Made by a program: the position numbers and the translations under genes | Shown: positions 22,258-30,922 of the stretch, piece by piece | Numbering within the stretch: the stretch's first letter is position 1 | Layout of the letters: the number at the start of each line of letters is the position of its first letter | Assembly: GCF_015680405.1 (NCBI RefSeq) | Contig: NZ_JADLJS010000047.1 | Location: forward strand, 1-36,655 | Direction: 5' to 3' | Length of the DNA stretch: 36,655 nt | From: Pseudomonas pudica | Lineage (GTDB): Bacteria; Pseudomonadota; Gammaproteobacteria; Pseudomonadales; Pseudomonadaceae | Notes under the pieces: model-generated | What the model saw: only the letters and a program-made list of their open reading frames with translations | Told to the model about the DNA's origin: nothing | Databases searched by the model: none

Positions 22258-23463
22258 CTAACAGTCGCGTTCGGCAAGGATTAGCAGGTTGCGCGGGGTG
22301 AGTGGGTAGTCGCAGAACAGTCCAAGTCGCACGTTGTAGCCTTGTTCTTCGAGGAACAGGGCGCGATCGAGTACCAGCCACAGCTCCAGCGGCCGGCGGA
22401 ACAGGTTGCGCACGCGCTCCAGGTTGCGGACTTCGGCCAGGCGTTGCCAGCCTGCGGCTTCCAGGGCTGCCCAGTCCGGGTTGCCAGTCAGCTGCAATTG
22501 CTTGAGTTCGGCCAGGTCGCGGCAGTACTGCTCGAAGGGCTTTTCCAGCCAGGCCACGGGTAGCGATGGTGTCGGCAGGTACTCGTCGGTCTGGCGCTGC
22601 TGGCGTTGCAGCAGGTCGAAGCCCAGGCGCCGGGCCATCGAGGTGTCGCGCTGGCGTCGTACGCGGGCGCCGGCGGTAACGGTTTCGCTCAAGGGCAGGC
22701 CCAGGTCGTCCAGTGACAGCCGCAGGCTGGAGGCTTGCGCGGCTGTGGATAACGCCTGGTACTGCTGCGTCGCGATGCGGTTGTAGCAGCAGGGGGCTAC
22801 GGCCAGTTGCCGGCAACCTTGCTGGCTGGCCAACTGCATCAGGCGCACATGCAGGTCGCCACAGGCGTGCAGGGCGACCACGCTTTTGTCGCCAGCAAGG
22901 TGGCGGGCACTGTCGTTGGCCATCACGTCCTGGTGCACATGCTGCGCCGGCAAGTGGTGGTGCGCGCTCAGGGCCTGGCCGGCGGCGACCAGTTCGGCAT
23001 CGTATTCCAGGCAGGTCAGGTGTTGGCCGGGTTGCAGCAGGCGGCGGCCCAGGTGGCCTTTGCCGGAGCACCAGTCCAACCAGTGATGGGGCGGTTCGCG
23101 GAAGGCCAGATGGCTGGCGAAGGCTTCGATCTGCTGCCATTTGCGGCCGGGGACGGCGACGTCGAGGCGGTGCGCGGCGGTAGGCAGATCGGTTTTCGGG
23201 AGGTTACCGAGGGCCGAAAGCTGTCGGGCTTGCTGGGCCAGTTGCGGGAACGGGGCGGGCAATGGGGCAGCGGTGGTGTCGGTTTCGGCGTCTGCCAGGG
23301 AGCATTGGCGCAGGTGGGCGGCAAGCTCGGGGTGGGCGGTTTCCCAGGCTAGTTGCAGGGTGGTGAAGGGGCGGGGTTTCCACAGCTGCTGGTGCTCGAT
23401 CAGGAACTGGTCGAGGGCCTGGAAGCGGGTGCTTAGGTGGGGGCTGTGGAGGTGGTTGGGCAT
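22258..23463 (-). CDS. SAM-dependent methyltransferase (Methyltransf_32-like)
   Basis: 401-aa cytoplasmic class I methyltransferase. A family-specific N-terminal helical region (about 1-135) precedes the Rossmann core, with the SAM-binding WLDWCSGKGHLGRRLL (about 145-160, motif I), acidic CLEYDAELV (motif II), VALHACGDLH and VAPCCYNRI (motif IV-like region with paired Cys). The C-terminal third is Gln/Leu/Arg-rich. The substrate is unknown; relatives of this fold modify RNA or small molecules. The ATG at 23463 (MPNHLHSPHL) was chosen because the longer open frame to 23529 runs into a REP element; no clear ribosome site is visible. Confidence 0.82.
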   Translation of the reverse strand: MPNHLHSPHLSTRFQALDQFLIEHQQLWKPRPFTTLQLAWETAHPELAAHLRQCSLADAETDTTAAPLPAPFPQLAQQARQLSALGNLPKTDLPTAAHRLDVAVPGRKWQQIEAFASHLAFREPPHHWLDWCSGKGHLGRRLLQPGQHLTCLEYDAELVAAGQALSAHHHLPAQHVHQDVMANDSARHLAGDKSVVALHACGDLHVRLMQLASQQGCRQLAVAPCCYNRIATQQYQALSTAAQASSLRLSLDDLGLPLSETVTAGARVRRQRDTSMARRLGFDLLQRQQRQTDEYLPTPSLPVAWLEKPFEQYCRDLAELKQLQLTGNPDWAALEAAGWQRLAEVRNLERVRNLFRRPLELWLVLDRALFLEEQGYNVRLGLFCDYPLTPRNLLILAERDC

Positions 23464-23487
23464 GGCAAGGATATGTGTGGATTTGAG

Positions 23488-23581
23488 GGCCTCTTCGCGG
23501 GTGAACCCGCTCCCACAGGTATAGTGCACAGCTTGAGGGCTGTGGGGTCCCTGTGGGAGCGGGTTTACCCGCGAAGAAGGC
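23488..23581. repeat. Inverted REP pair
   Basis: ggcctcttcgcgggtgaacc with cgctcccacagg, and cctgtgggagcgggtttacc with cgcgaagaagg, face each other. It lies between the ABC transporter operon and the methyltransferase gene, both on the minus strand. Confidence 0.8.
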
Positions 23582-23590
23582 TAAGTGGTC

Positions 23591-24280
23591 TCAGCGGCCC
23601 TGGCAGGCATCCACGCGCAACCAACGCTCCAGCAGCTTGAAGCCCTGCACCAGCACGAACGAGATCACCAGGTAGAACACCCCGGCGGCAAAGAAGATCT
23701 CTACTGGCAGGTAGGTGCGGGCGATGATGGTACGGGCCATGCCGGTCAATTCCAGCAGGGTCACGGTACTGGCCAGGGCGCTGGCCTTGAGCATCAGGAT
23801 CACTTCGTTGCTGTACGCCGGCAGGCCGATGCGCGCGGCGCGTGGCAGCATGATGTAGAACAGCGTCTTGCCCCGCGACATGCCCAGCGCCCGCGCCGCC
23901 TCGATCTCACCCTTGGGGATCGACTGCAGCGCGCCGCGCAGGATCTCGGCGATGTAGGCAGCAGTGTGCAGGGTCATGGTCAGCACGGTGCACCAGAACG
24001 GGTCGCGCAGGTACGGCCACAGCGAACTCGTACGCACCGCGTCGAACTGCGCCAGGCCGTAGTAGACCAGGAACAGTTGCACCAGCAGCGGCGTGCCACG
24101 GAAGAAGAAGATGTAGCTGAACGGCACCGCGCGCACATACCAGTGGCGCGAGGAACGGGCGATGCCCAGCGGAATGGCCAGGATCAACCCGGCAACCACC
24201 GCGATGGCCACCAGCTCCAGGGTCAGGGTCGCACCCTGGGCCAGGCGTGGCAGCCATTTGATGATGACTTCCCAATTCAT
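23591..24280 (-). CDS. Amino-acid ABC transporter permease (HisM/AotM type)
   Basis: 229-aa inner-membrane permease, last gene of a four-gene operon for a basic amino acid (arginine/ornithine/histidine/lysine class). Several hydrophobic helices are visible, and the conserved EAA loop reads EIEAARALGMSRGKTLFYIMLP (about residues 146-167), which docks on the ATPase. The start MNWEVIIKWLPRL (ATG at 24280) overlaps the stop of the other permease gene by 1 nt (TAATG). Length and topology are normal for the HisM family. Confidence 0.93.
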   Translation of the reverse strand: MNWEVIIKWLPRLAQGATLTLELVAIAVVAGLILAIPLGIARSSRHWYVRAVPFSYIFFFRGTPLLVQLFLVYYGLAQFDAVRTSSLWPYLRDPFWCTVLTMTLHTAAYIAEILRGALQSIPKGEIEAARALGMSRGKTLFYIMLPRAARIGLPAYSNEVILMLKASALASTVTLLELTGMARTIIARTYLPVEIFFAAGVFYLVISFVLVQGFKLLERWLRVDACQGR

Positions 24281-24972
24281 TATTCGGCCCTCGCAAAGCC
24301 GCGAGCGGCGCGTTTTTCCATGAAGTGCATGCCGGTCATGGCAATGATTGTCAGGCTCAGGTAGATGCAGGCCGCGACCATGTAGAAGGTGAACGGCTCT
24401 TTGGTCACGGTCACGCCGATTTGTGCGTGGCGCATGATTTCTTCCAGGCCGATTACCGATACCAGCGCGGTGTCCTTCATCAGGATCATGAACAGGTTGC
24501 CAAGGCCGGGCAGGGCGATGCGCCACATCTGAGGCAGGATGATCCGCGACAGGATGCGGCCTTTGGACAAGCCAAGCGCCAGGCCGGCTTCACGGTGGCC
24601 CTTGGGGATCGCCAGGATGGCGCCACGGAACACTTCGGTGGCGTAGGCCCCGAAGCACAAGCCCAGGGCGATCACACCCGCAGCGAAGGCGCTGAGCTCC
24701 AGGCCCGGCATGTTCAGGGCTTCACCGAGGGCGTTCATCAAGCCGACGGTGCCGAAATAGATAAGCAGTACCCACAGCAGTTCGGGTACGCCGCGAACCA
24801 GGGTCGAATAGAAGCCACCAAGCCATTGCAGCGGCTTGATCGAGGAAGTCTTGGCCAGGGCGCCGAGCAGGCCCAGGACCAGGCCCAGCAGCAAGGCGCA
24901 AAGCGCCAGTTTTACGGTCATCAGGGTGCCGGCCATCATGGCCGGACCGAATCCGTGCAGGTCGATATTCAT
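24280..24972 (-). CDS. Amino-acid ABC transporter permease (HisQ/AotQ type)
   Basis: 230-aa inner-membrane permease that forms a heterodimer with the HisM-type protein. It starts MNIDLHGFGPAMMAGTLMTVKLAL, has about five hydrophobic segments and the EAA loop REAGLALGLSKGRILSRIILPQ (about residues 127-148). It lies 54 bp after the binding-protein gene and is coupled to the following permease by an overlapping stop/start. Family membership is clear; the exact substrate is not. Confidence 0.93.
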   Translation of the reverse strand: MNIDLHGFGPAMMAGTLMTVKLALCALLLGLVLGLLGALAKTSSIKPLQWLGGFYSTLVRGVPELLWVLLIYFGTVGLMNALGEALNMPGLELSAFAAGVIALGLCFGAYATEVFRGAILAIPKGHREAGLALGLSKGRILSRIILPQMWRIALPGLGNLFMILMKDTALVSVIGLEEIMRHAQIGVTVTKEPFTFYMVAACIYLSLTIIAMTGMHFMEKRAARGFARAE

Positions 24973-25026
24973 GGGCAGGTCATTCTAGGGACTGGCGCGC
25001 CGCAAGGGCGCGCCGGTCGGGGCGGA

Positions 25027-25779
25027 TCATTCGATGCTGAACGGGAAGTACTTGTCGTTGATCTTCTTGTACGTGCCGTCGGCCTTGATTTCTGCCAGGG
25101 CCTTGTTCAGGTCGTCGCGCAGTTTGGTGTCACCCTTGCGCACGGCAATGCCGATCTTGTCGCTGTCCATCACCGGCTCGCCCTTGAACTCGAAGTTCGA
25201 GCCGTCTTTGCTCTTCAGCCACTCGTACTGCACGTACTTGTCGGCCAGGATGCCGTCGATGCGGCCGGCAACGAGGTCAAGGTAGGCGTTTTCCTGAGTG
25301 TCGTAGAGCTTGACGTCTACACCCGGGAAATTGTCTTCAAGATAGGTGCCAGCCAGGGTGGCGCGCTGGGTACCGATCACCTTGCCCTTGAGCGAGGCCT
25401 TGTCGGTCTTGAAGTCGACGTTTTTCGGCGCGATGAACTGCAGCTTGTTGGAGTAGTACGGATCGGTGAAGTCCACGGCCTGCTTGCGCTCGTCGGTGAT
25501 CGACAGCGACGAAACCAGGAAGTCGAACTTCTTGGCGTTCAGGGCCGGGATGATGCCGTCCCAGTCGGAGGTGACGACCGAGCACTCGACTTTCATCTTG
25601 GCGCACAGGGCGTCACCGATGTCTTTGTCGAAGCCGACCACGTTACCGCTGGCATCCTTGTTGTTGAACGGTGGGTAGGCGGCTTCGATACCCATGCGCA
25701 GTTTTTCTGCGGCCAGGGCGTTGGCCGACATCACCAGCGTGGCAGCAGCTGCCAGGAGGAATTTCTTGTAAGTGTGCAT
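25027..25779 (-). CDS. Periplasmic amino-acid-binding protein (ArgT/HisJ/AotJ type)
   Basis: 250-aa family 3 solute-binding protein. Signal peptide MHTYKKFLLAAAATLVMSANA, with cleavage around ALA. The mature protein starts EKLRMGIEAAYPPFN, then GFDKDIGDALC with two Cys (C-AKMKVE-C) that probably form the disulfide typical of LAO/HisJ proteins, DWDGIIPAL, and the ligand-contact region SSLSITDERKQAVDFTDPYY. This fits a basic amino acid ligand such as arginine, ornithine or lysine, but the ligand is inferred. The ribosome site GGAG lies 7-8 nt before the ATG at 25779, which follows the ATPase stop by 11 nt. Confidence 0.94.
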   Translation of the reverse strand: MHTYKKFLLAAAATLVMSANALAAEKLRMGIEAAYPPFNNKDASGNVVGFDKDIGDALCAKMKVECSVVTSDWDGIIPALNAKKFDFLVSSLSITDERKQAVDFTDPYYSNKLQFIAPKNVDFKTDKASLKGKVIGTQRATLAGTYLEDNFPGVDVKLYDTQENAYLDLVAGRIDGILADKYVQYEWLKSKDGSNFEFKGEPVMDSDKIGIAVRKGDTKLRDDLNKALAEIKADGTYKKINDKYFPFSIE

Positions 25780-25790
25780 GTATTGCTCCG

Positions 25791-26564
25791 TTAGCGGTGG
25801 CTGGACATGAATTGCTTGCAACGCGCCGAGGTCGGGTTTTCGAAGACCTGCTGCGGCGATCCCTGCTCTTCGACCAGGCCCTGGTGCAGGAAGACGACTT
25901 CACTGGACACATGGCGGGCAAAGCTCATCTCGTGCGTCACCAGCAGCATGGTACGGCCTTCTTCGGCCAATGCGCGGATAACGTTTAGCACTTCCTGGAC
26001 CATTTCCGGGTCGAGCGCCGAAGTTGGCTCGTCGAACAGGATGACCTTGGGCTTCATGGCCAGGGTACGGGCAATGGCGGCGCGCTGTTGCTGGCCACCG
26101 GAAAGCTGGGCGGGGTAGCTGTGGCGCTTGTCGTAGATGCCCACCTTGTTCAGCAGGGCTTCGGCGGCTTCGATGGCCTCGGCCTTGCTCTGGCCGAGCA
26201 CGCGGCGTGGCGCCTCGATGATGTTGTCGAGGATCGACATGTGCGGCCACAGATTGAAGTTCTGGAAGACGAAGCCGATCTCGCTGCGCAGGCGGTTGAT
26301 CTGGCGGTTGTCCGCGGCGACCAGGTCGCCGTTCTTAGCGGCCTTGAGCTTGAGGGCTTCACCGGCGACCAGGATTTCGCCCTGGTGCGGGTTTTCGAGC
26401 AGGTTGATGCAGCGCAGCAGGGTGGACTTGCCGGAGCCGGACGACCCCAGGATGGAGATCACGTCACCGTCGCGCGCGGTCAGCGAAATGCCCTTGAGAA
26501 TTTCCTGCTCGCCGTAGCGTTTGTGCAGATTGCGGATTTCCAGCGCGGGCGTGGCCTGAGCCAT
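25791..26564 (-). CDS. Amino-acid ABC transporter ATP-binding protein (HisP/AotP type)
   Basis: 257-aa ATPase that energises the permease pair. It has Walker A GSSGSGKST (about residues 36-44), Q-loop FQNFNLWPHM, signature LSGGQQQR, Walker B VILFDEPTSALDP and switch His in LLVTHEMSFA. The extra segment after Walker A (AAKNGDLVAADNRQINRLR) is typical of the HisP branch. It is the first gene of the operon ATPase, binding protein, HisQ, HisM. GAGGA sits about 7 nt before the ATG. No regulatory gene adjoins it. Confidence 0.94.
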   Translation of the reverse strand: MAQATPALEIRNLHKRYGEQEILKGISLTARDGDVISILGSSGSGKSTLLRCINLLENPHQGEILVAGEALKLKAAKNGDLVAADNRQINRLRSEIGFVFQNFNLWPHMSILDNIIEAPRRVLGQSKAEAIEAAEALLNKVGIYDKRHSYPAQLSGGQQQRAAIARTLAMKPKVILFDEPTSALDPEMVQEVLNVIRALAEEGRTMLLVTHEMSFARHVSSEVVFLHQGLVEEQGSPQQVFENPTSARCKQFMSSHR

Positions 26565-27228
26565 GTGCGGTCCTCATGTGTACGGGTGCGTTCCCAGCTG
26601 TTGGCGGCCTTCCTGGCGTGCGCCACGCTAGCATAGCGGCATTATCACGGCCAACAGGGTCGCTGGGGACTCGGGGCGCTGGTGGGGCAGTTTGTCGCAT
26701 CGTTGCAGCGCAACGTCGCGCGGATGTCCGCGAAGGCATCGCCCAGCACCAGAGCCTTGATGAAAAAAGGCGCGATGGTGCCAGCTTTGGCCCGCTCATG
26801 GAAGCGGTTTTAGACCTTTCGCGGGCATGCCCGCTCCCACAGGTTCTTTAAAATGCCCAAATGGTTGCGCCTGACCTGTGTGAGTGAGTATGCCCGCGAA
26901 CGGGGGCGGTCAGGTGCCGAGGTTGTACCTGCAGGTTGCACTTTTTGGCATTGCAGTGGTGCACGGGTGTTACCGGGGAGCACCTTTGGTGCGTTTGTAA
27001 GTGAGTATTTCAGTAATCCGATGATTTGGCGGCCTTTCGGTCAGCCATTGGCCGAAAGCCCTCCAAACCGCATACCAAAAGGCTCGCAGACTTTTCTGAC
27101 GAATGCATTCAGCACATGGCGCGCTTATTGCCAGTAGGAAACCGCCGATTGCAGCGACGCCCAGGTCAACCCCAGGCGCGCTCCGTAACCGCAGTCGGAG
27201 TGGTCCACTCCTTACAAAGGTAGTTTTA
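26565..27228. other. Intergenic region between divergent transporter genes
   Basis: 660 bp that should contain the promoters of the ABC operon (-) and the permease (+). It holds one REP (26814-26846) and a hairpin-forming ggtgcacgggtgttaccgg segment near 26957. A GG/GC pair at 26947 resembles sigma54 elements but has wrong spacing. No gene is supported here. Confidence 0.5.
26814..26846. repeat. Single REP element
   Basis: cctttcgcgggcatgcccgc followed by tcccacaggttc. It is a solitary copy with the internal palindrome gcgggcatgcccgc. Confidence 0.7.
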
Positions 27229-28614
27229 ATGAGCGGTAACAATTCCAATGACCTCGCTCAGGGGCTCAAACAACGGCATGTGACCATGCTGTCCATCGCT
27301 GGCGTCATCGGTGCCGGCCTGTTCGTTGGCTCCGGCCACGCCATCGCTGCTGCCGGCCCGGCCGTGCTGCTGGCTTACGCTGCCGCCGGTACGCTGGTCG
27401 TGCTGGTGATGCGCATGTTGGGCGAAATGGCGGTCGCCTCGCCTGACACAGGTTCGTTCTCGACATATGCCGACCGCGCCATCGGGCGTTGGGCCGGTTT
27501 CACCATTGGCTGGCTGTACTGGTGGTTCTGGGTACTGGTAATTCCGCTGGAGGCCAACGCCGCCGCGGCCATCCTGCATGCCTGGTTCCCTGCGGTCGAC
27601 CTGTGGGCGTTCTCCCTGGTCATCACCCTGGCGCTGACCCTGACCAACCTGTGCAGCGTGAAGAACTACGGCGAGTTCGAGTTCTGGTTCGCCCTGCTCA
27701 AGGTGCTGGCGATCATCGGCTTCATCGCTGTGGGGTGTGCTGCCTTGTTCGGCTTCGTGCCGAGCAGCCAGGTAAGCGGTGCCAGCCACCTGTTCGACAC
27801 CCAGGGCTTCATGCCTAACGGCCTGGGCGCGGTGCTAGCAGCCATGCTGACCACCATGTTCTCGTTCATGGGTACCGAAATCGTTACCATCGCCGCTGCC
27901 GAGTCGAAGGACCCGGGCAAGCAGATCAGCCGCGCCACCAACTCGGTGATCTGGCGTATCTGCCTGTTCTACCTGGTGTCGATCTTCCTGGTTGTGGCAC
28001 TGGTGCCGTGGAACGACCCGGCCCTGGCCGAGACCGGTTCCTACCAGACCGTGCTGAGCCGCATCGGCGTGCCGAATGCCAAACTGATCGTCGATATCGT
28101 CGTGCTGATCGCCGTGACCAGCTGCCTGAACTCGGCGCTGTACACCTCGTCGCGCATGCTGTTCTCGCTGAGCAAGCGTGGTGACGCCCCGGCCATTGCC
28201 CAGCGCACCACCAAGTCGGCTACCCCGCATGTGGCGGTTATGCTGTCCACTGCTGCTGCGTTCCTCTGTGTGTTCGCCAACTTCGTGGCCCCGGCCCAGG
28301 TATTCGAGTTCCTGCTGGCCAGCTCTGGTGCCATTGCGCTGCTGGTGTACCTGGTGATCGCCGTGTCGCAGTTGCGCATGCGTGCCCAGCGTGAAGCCCG
28401 CGGCGAGAAGATCACCTTCAAGATGTGGCTGTTCCCGGGCCTGACCTGGGCGACCATTGCCTTTATCATCGCCATTCTGGTGGTAATGGCGCTGCGTGAG
28501 GACCACCGCGCCGAAATCATCGCGACCGCACTGCTGAGCATTGGTGTGGTGGCGGCTGGCTTGCTGGTGCACCGCAAGCGTGAAGCTGCCGGGCGGGTGG
28601 CGCTGGATAACTGA
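27229..28614 (+). CDS. gabP: APC-superfamily amino-acid permease, GABA permease type
   Basis: 461-aa inner-membrane secondary transporter of the amino-acid transporter (AAT) branch. It has about 12 hydrophobic segments, the family N-terminal LKQRHVTMLSIAGVIGAGLFVGSG (about 12-35), EMAVASPDTGSFSTYADRAIGRWAGF (about 67-92) and the central AAAESKDPGKQISRATNSV. These match GabP well, so 4-aminobutyrate or a related amino acid is the likely substrate, taken up with protons. The start MSGNNSNDLAQG at 27229 has AAAGG about 8 nt upstream; the frame stays open further back, but no good start is seen there. A strong terminator follows. Confidence 0.87.
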   Translation: MSGNNSNDLAQGLKQRHVTMLSIAGVIGAGLFVGSGHAIAAAGPAVLLAYAAAGTLVVLVMRMLGEMAVASPDTGSFSTYADRAIGRWAGFTIGWLYWWFWVLVIPLEANAAAAILHAWFPAVDLWAFSLVITLALTLTNLCSVKNYGEFEFWFALLKVLAIIGFIAVGCAALFGFVPSSQVSGASHLFDTQGFMPNGLGAVLAAMLTTMFSFMGTEIVTIAAAESKDPGKQISRATNSVIWRICLFYLVSIFLVVALVPWNDPALAETGSYQTVLSRIGVPNAKLIVDIVVLIAVTSCLNSALYTSSRMLFSLSKRGDAPAIAQRTTKSATPHVAVMLSTAAAFLCVFANFVAPAQVFEFLLASSGAIALLVYLVIAVSQLRMRAQREARGEKITFKMWLFPGLTWATIAFIIAILVVMALREDHRAEIIATALLSIGVVAAGLLVHRKREAAGRVALDN

Positions 28615-28632
28615 TCTGCGCTAGCTGAAATG

Positions 28633-28668
28633 AAAAGGCCGCGTCCTGTGAAGGGCGCGGCCTTTTTT
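28633..28668 (+). terminator. Rho-independent terminator after the permease gene
   Basis: AAGGCCGCG pairs with CGCGGCCTT around a small loop and is followed by six Ts. It begins 18 bp after the permease stop. Confidence 0.9.
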
Positions 28669-28670
28669 GT

Positions 28671-28715
28671 TGCCTGTACTGGCCTCTTCGCGGGTTTACC
28701 CGCGAATGGGCCGGG
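28671..28715. repeat. REP element
   Basis: gcctgtactggcctcttcgc followed by gggtttacccgcgaatggg. It contains the palindrome cgcgggtttacccgcg and lies between convergent genes. Confidence 0.65.
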
Positions 28716-28733
28716 GCAGGTCACATGGCCTTG

Positions 28734-29177
28734 TCAACCAAACTGCTTCTGCTGCTGTTGCTGCTTGGCAACCAGTTCAGAAGCCGCCACATAAGCTGCC
28801 TGGAACTCATCGCTCTCCAGCCAGGCCATGGTGGCCTCTTCGTCGGCCCCGTCCAGCCATTTGCGGTAGGCATTGAACACCAGCACGATGTAGTCGGTGG
28901 CGTGTTCTTCCTTGTGCCCCTTGAGCACCAGGGCCAGCAGCGGGTCTACCAGAAACACCGAAATCATCGGCACCAGGCCGCCTTCCTGGGCTTCCTTCAT
29001 CTTCTTGAACAGTGGGTCGTAGCTGCCCGATTCCATGGCCTTGTTATACACCTGCTCGATGCTGGCGCTGTCGCCGGCGCTGGCCTTGACTGCCTGGCCG
29101 CTGCGTACCATGCGGTTCTGCTTGGCCTTGCTGGCGGCGCGCTTGGCGCGTTTCTGTTGCTTGGTGGGGGTGGCCAT
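28734..29177 (-). CDS. Conserved hypothetical protein downstream of ppk2
   Basis: 147-aa cytoplasmic protein that I do not recognise by function. The N-terminus is strongly basic (TKQQKRAKRAASKAKQNRM), suggesting nucleic acid or polyanion binding. The middle is mixed helical (VPMISVFLVDPLLALVLKGHKEEHATDYIV in part), and the C-terminus ends in a Gln-rich tail (KQQQQQKQ). The ribosome site AAGGATTC lies 8 nt before the ATG at 29177. It starts 59 bp after the ppk2 stop on the same strand, so the two may be co-transcribed; a basic tail beside a polyphosphate enzyme is suggestive but unproven. Confidence 0.75.
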   Translation of the reverse strand: MATPTKQQKRAKRAASKAKQNRMVRSGQAVKASAGDSASIEQVYNKAMESGSYDPLFKKMKEAQEGGLVPMISVFLVDPLLALVLKGHKEEHATDYIVLVFNAYRKWLDGADEEATMAWLESDEFQAAYVAASELVAKQQQQQKQFG

Positions 29178-29236
29178 GGGGTGAATCCTTGGTGGGGCGG
29201 AAATTGCGCGTATTGAAGCGCAGCAGGCACGCCGAT

Positions 29237-30217
29237 TCAACTGGCCTGCGGCTCTGCCTCATCTTCCTCGAAACCTCGCGATGCGCGCCCGACCAGCAGC
29301 GCATCCGGTGCATGCGCCACGCTGTGGTCCTTGCCCGGGTAATCCAGCGAATGCAGGAAGTGCCGGATGCAGTTGATCCGCGCACGCTTCTTGTCATCGG
29401 ACTTGATCACGGTCCATGGCGCATCGGCAGTATCGGTATGGAAGAACATCGCCTCCTTGGCAGCGGTGTAGTCGTCCCACTTGTCCAGCGACTTGATATC
29501 GATGGGTGACAGCTTCCAGTGCTTCAGTGGGTCGTCCCGGCGCGAGATGAAGCGGCGCAGCTGCTCTTCGCGGTTCACCGAGAACCAGTACTTGAACAGC
29601 AGGATGCCGCTGTTGCACAACATCCGCTCCAGCTCCGGGGCCTGGCGCATGAATTCCAGGTATTGCAGCGGCGAGCAGAAATCCATCACCTTTTCGACCC
29701 CGGCGCGGTTGTACCAGGAGCGGTCGAAGAACACCATTTCGCCCGCTGTGGGCAGGTGCTGGATGTAGCGCTGGAAGTACCACTGGCCTTTTTCCTGCTC
29801 GGAAGGCTTTTCCAGGGCAACGATGCGCGCACCGCGAGGGTTGAGGTGCTCCATGAAGCGCTTGATGGTGCCGCCCTTGCCTGCGGCATCGCGCCCTTCG
29901 AACAGGATCACCACGCGCTGGCCAGTTGCCTTAACCCAGCTCTGTACCTTCAGCAACTCGATCTGCAGTGCGTGCTTGGCCTTTTCGTAGTCCTGGCGAC
30001 GCATGCGGGTGCGGTAGGGGTAGCTGGCCGGCAGGCGGGCCGAGGTGCTGTCTTCGTTGCTGCCCTTAGGGGCGGTGGCGACTTCCAGTGCTGCAGGTTG
30101 CTGGCTGATGCTGGTGATCGTCGGCTCCGGCTTGCGCTGGCGTGGGCGGCGCATGCGGGCTGTGGTGATGGCGGGCTCGCTGGGAGCGGGGAGCAGGAGG
30201 GGGGATTCTTCGCTCAT
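29237..30217 (-). CDS. ppk2: Polyphosphate kinase 2 (PPK2 family)
   Basis: 326-aa cytoplasmic enzyme that transfers phosphate between inorganic polyphosphate and nucleotides. After a poorly conserved, Pro/Ser-rich N-terminal extension (1-65), the P-loop kinase domain shows Walker A FEGRDAAGKGG (about 107-117), Walker B-type VFFDRSWYNRAG (about 162-173, the lid-region motif of PPK2), and WKLSPIDIKSLDKWDDYTAAKEAMF (about 246-270), all typical of class I PPK2. The ATG at 30217 has AAGGACC 5-8 nt upstream. Whether it makes GTP/ATP or nucleoside diphosphates cannot be decided from sequence. Confidence 0.93.
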   Translation of the reverse strand: MSEESPLLLPAPSEPAITTARMRRPRQRKPEPTITSISQQPAALEVATAPKGSNEDSTSARLPASYPYRTRMRRQDYEKAKHALQIELLKVQSWVKATGQRVVILFEGRDAAGKGGTIKRFMEHLNPRGARIVALEKPSEQEKGQWYFQRYIQHLPTAGEMVFFDRSWYNRAGVEKVMDFCSPLQYLEFMRQAPELERMLCNSGILLFKYWFSVNREEQLRRFISRRDDPLKHWKLSPIDIKSLDKWDDYTAAKEAMFFHTDTADAPWTVIKSDDKKRARINCIRHFLHSLDYPGKDHSVAHAPDALLVGRASRGFEEDEAEPQAS

Positions 30218-30409
30218 GGAGGTCCTTGCGGGTCGGGTCGGATGTCCATGCTCCATGCTATCGAGAGTTGGCGGCTGCCTCGTTGATGCGGGTCAATGGC
30301 TAATGGCCTGGCGCCACCGTGTCATCGGTTCCACCTGTTGTGGGCTGCAAGCGCCAAATAGGCTGCGTAAGCCTCGCACGGTGTGGGGCACTTGAACTGG
30401 AGGTTACAC

Positions 30410-30616
30410 ATGAAGCACTACTTTTATCTCAACTTCATCAGCTATGACGAAGACGGCGAGGAGGTGGGTTACCGCTCGGGAACTCTGCCTGCTGACAGCT
30501 ATCGGGTGACCGCGGCGGACATCAAGAAAATCGCCGATTCGGTCCCGGGCCAGACGCTGCATTTGTTGAGCGTCTCCTACTTGGGGCAGATGACGCAGAG
30601 TGAGTATGAGGGTTAA
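30410..30616 (+). CDS. Small hypothetical protein
   Basis: 68-aa acidic cytoplasmic protein starting MKHYFYLNFISYDEDGEEVGYRSG. It is not recognised by function. The strong ribosome site GGAGG 7 nt before the ATG and protein-like composition support a real gene. It stands alone, convergent with tRNA-Phe; a GC-rich hairpin (about 30630-30660) probably ends its transcript. Confidence 0.72.
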   Translation: MKHYFYLNFISYDEDGEEVGYRSGTLPADSYRVTAADIKKIADSVPGQTLHLLSVSYLGQMTQSEYEG

Positions 30617-30680
30617 GCGTTTTTTGTAGTGCGGCCCCCCCTTGATGAGGCGGGGGCTTTCCTGGAGGACAAAAACCACA

Positions 30681-30719
30681 GACAACAAAAAACCCGCACT
30701 AGGCGGGTTTCTTGTTGTC
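30681..30719 (-). terminator. Terminator downstream of tRNA-Phe
   Basis: gacaacaaaaaacccgc (30681-30697) pairs with gcgggtttcttgttgtc (30703-30719) with one mismatch around actag. Read on the minus strand it follows the tRNA and carries a T-run within the stem. Confidence 0.85.
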
Positions 30720-30756
30720 GCTTCGGGTAACTTTGCAACCACCAGAAGCTTGAAGG

Positions 30757-30832
30757 TGGTGCCCAGAGACGGAGTCGAACCGCCGACACGAGGATTTTCA
30801 ATCCTCTGCTCTACCGACTGAGCTATCTGGGC
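30757..30832 (-). tRNA. tRNA-Phe (anticodon GAA)
   Basis: 76 nt with encoded CCA. The acceptor GCCCAGA pairs with TCTGGGC, the anticodon loop is TTGAAAA, and the T-loop is TTCGACT. It is intact, with no island attached on its 3' side. Confidence 0.97.
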
Positions 30833-30922
30833 GACGAGGTGAATTAAATAGACTTTCAGACCGCTCGTCAACGACTTTTTGAAAAAATTTTAAATTAATT
30901 CCGTCGCTTACGTTCCGTGGGG

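Noticed and set aside
26946..26963. Possible sigma54 promoter upstream of the permease gene
   Set aside because: TGGCATTGC...TGGTGC has GG and GC elements, but 12 nt apart instead of the required 10, and no enhancer-binding regulator is adjacent.
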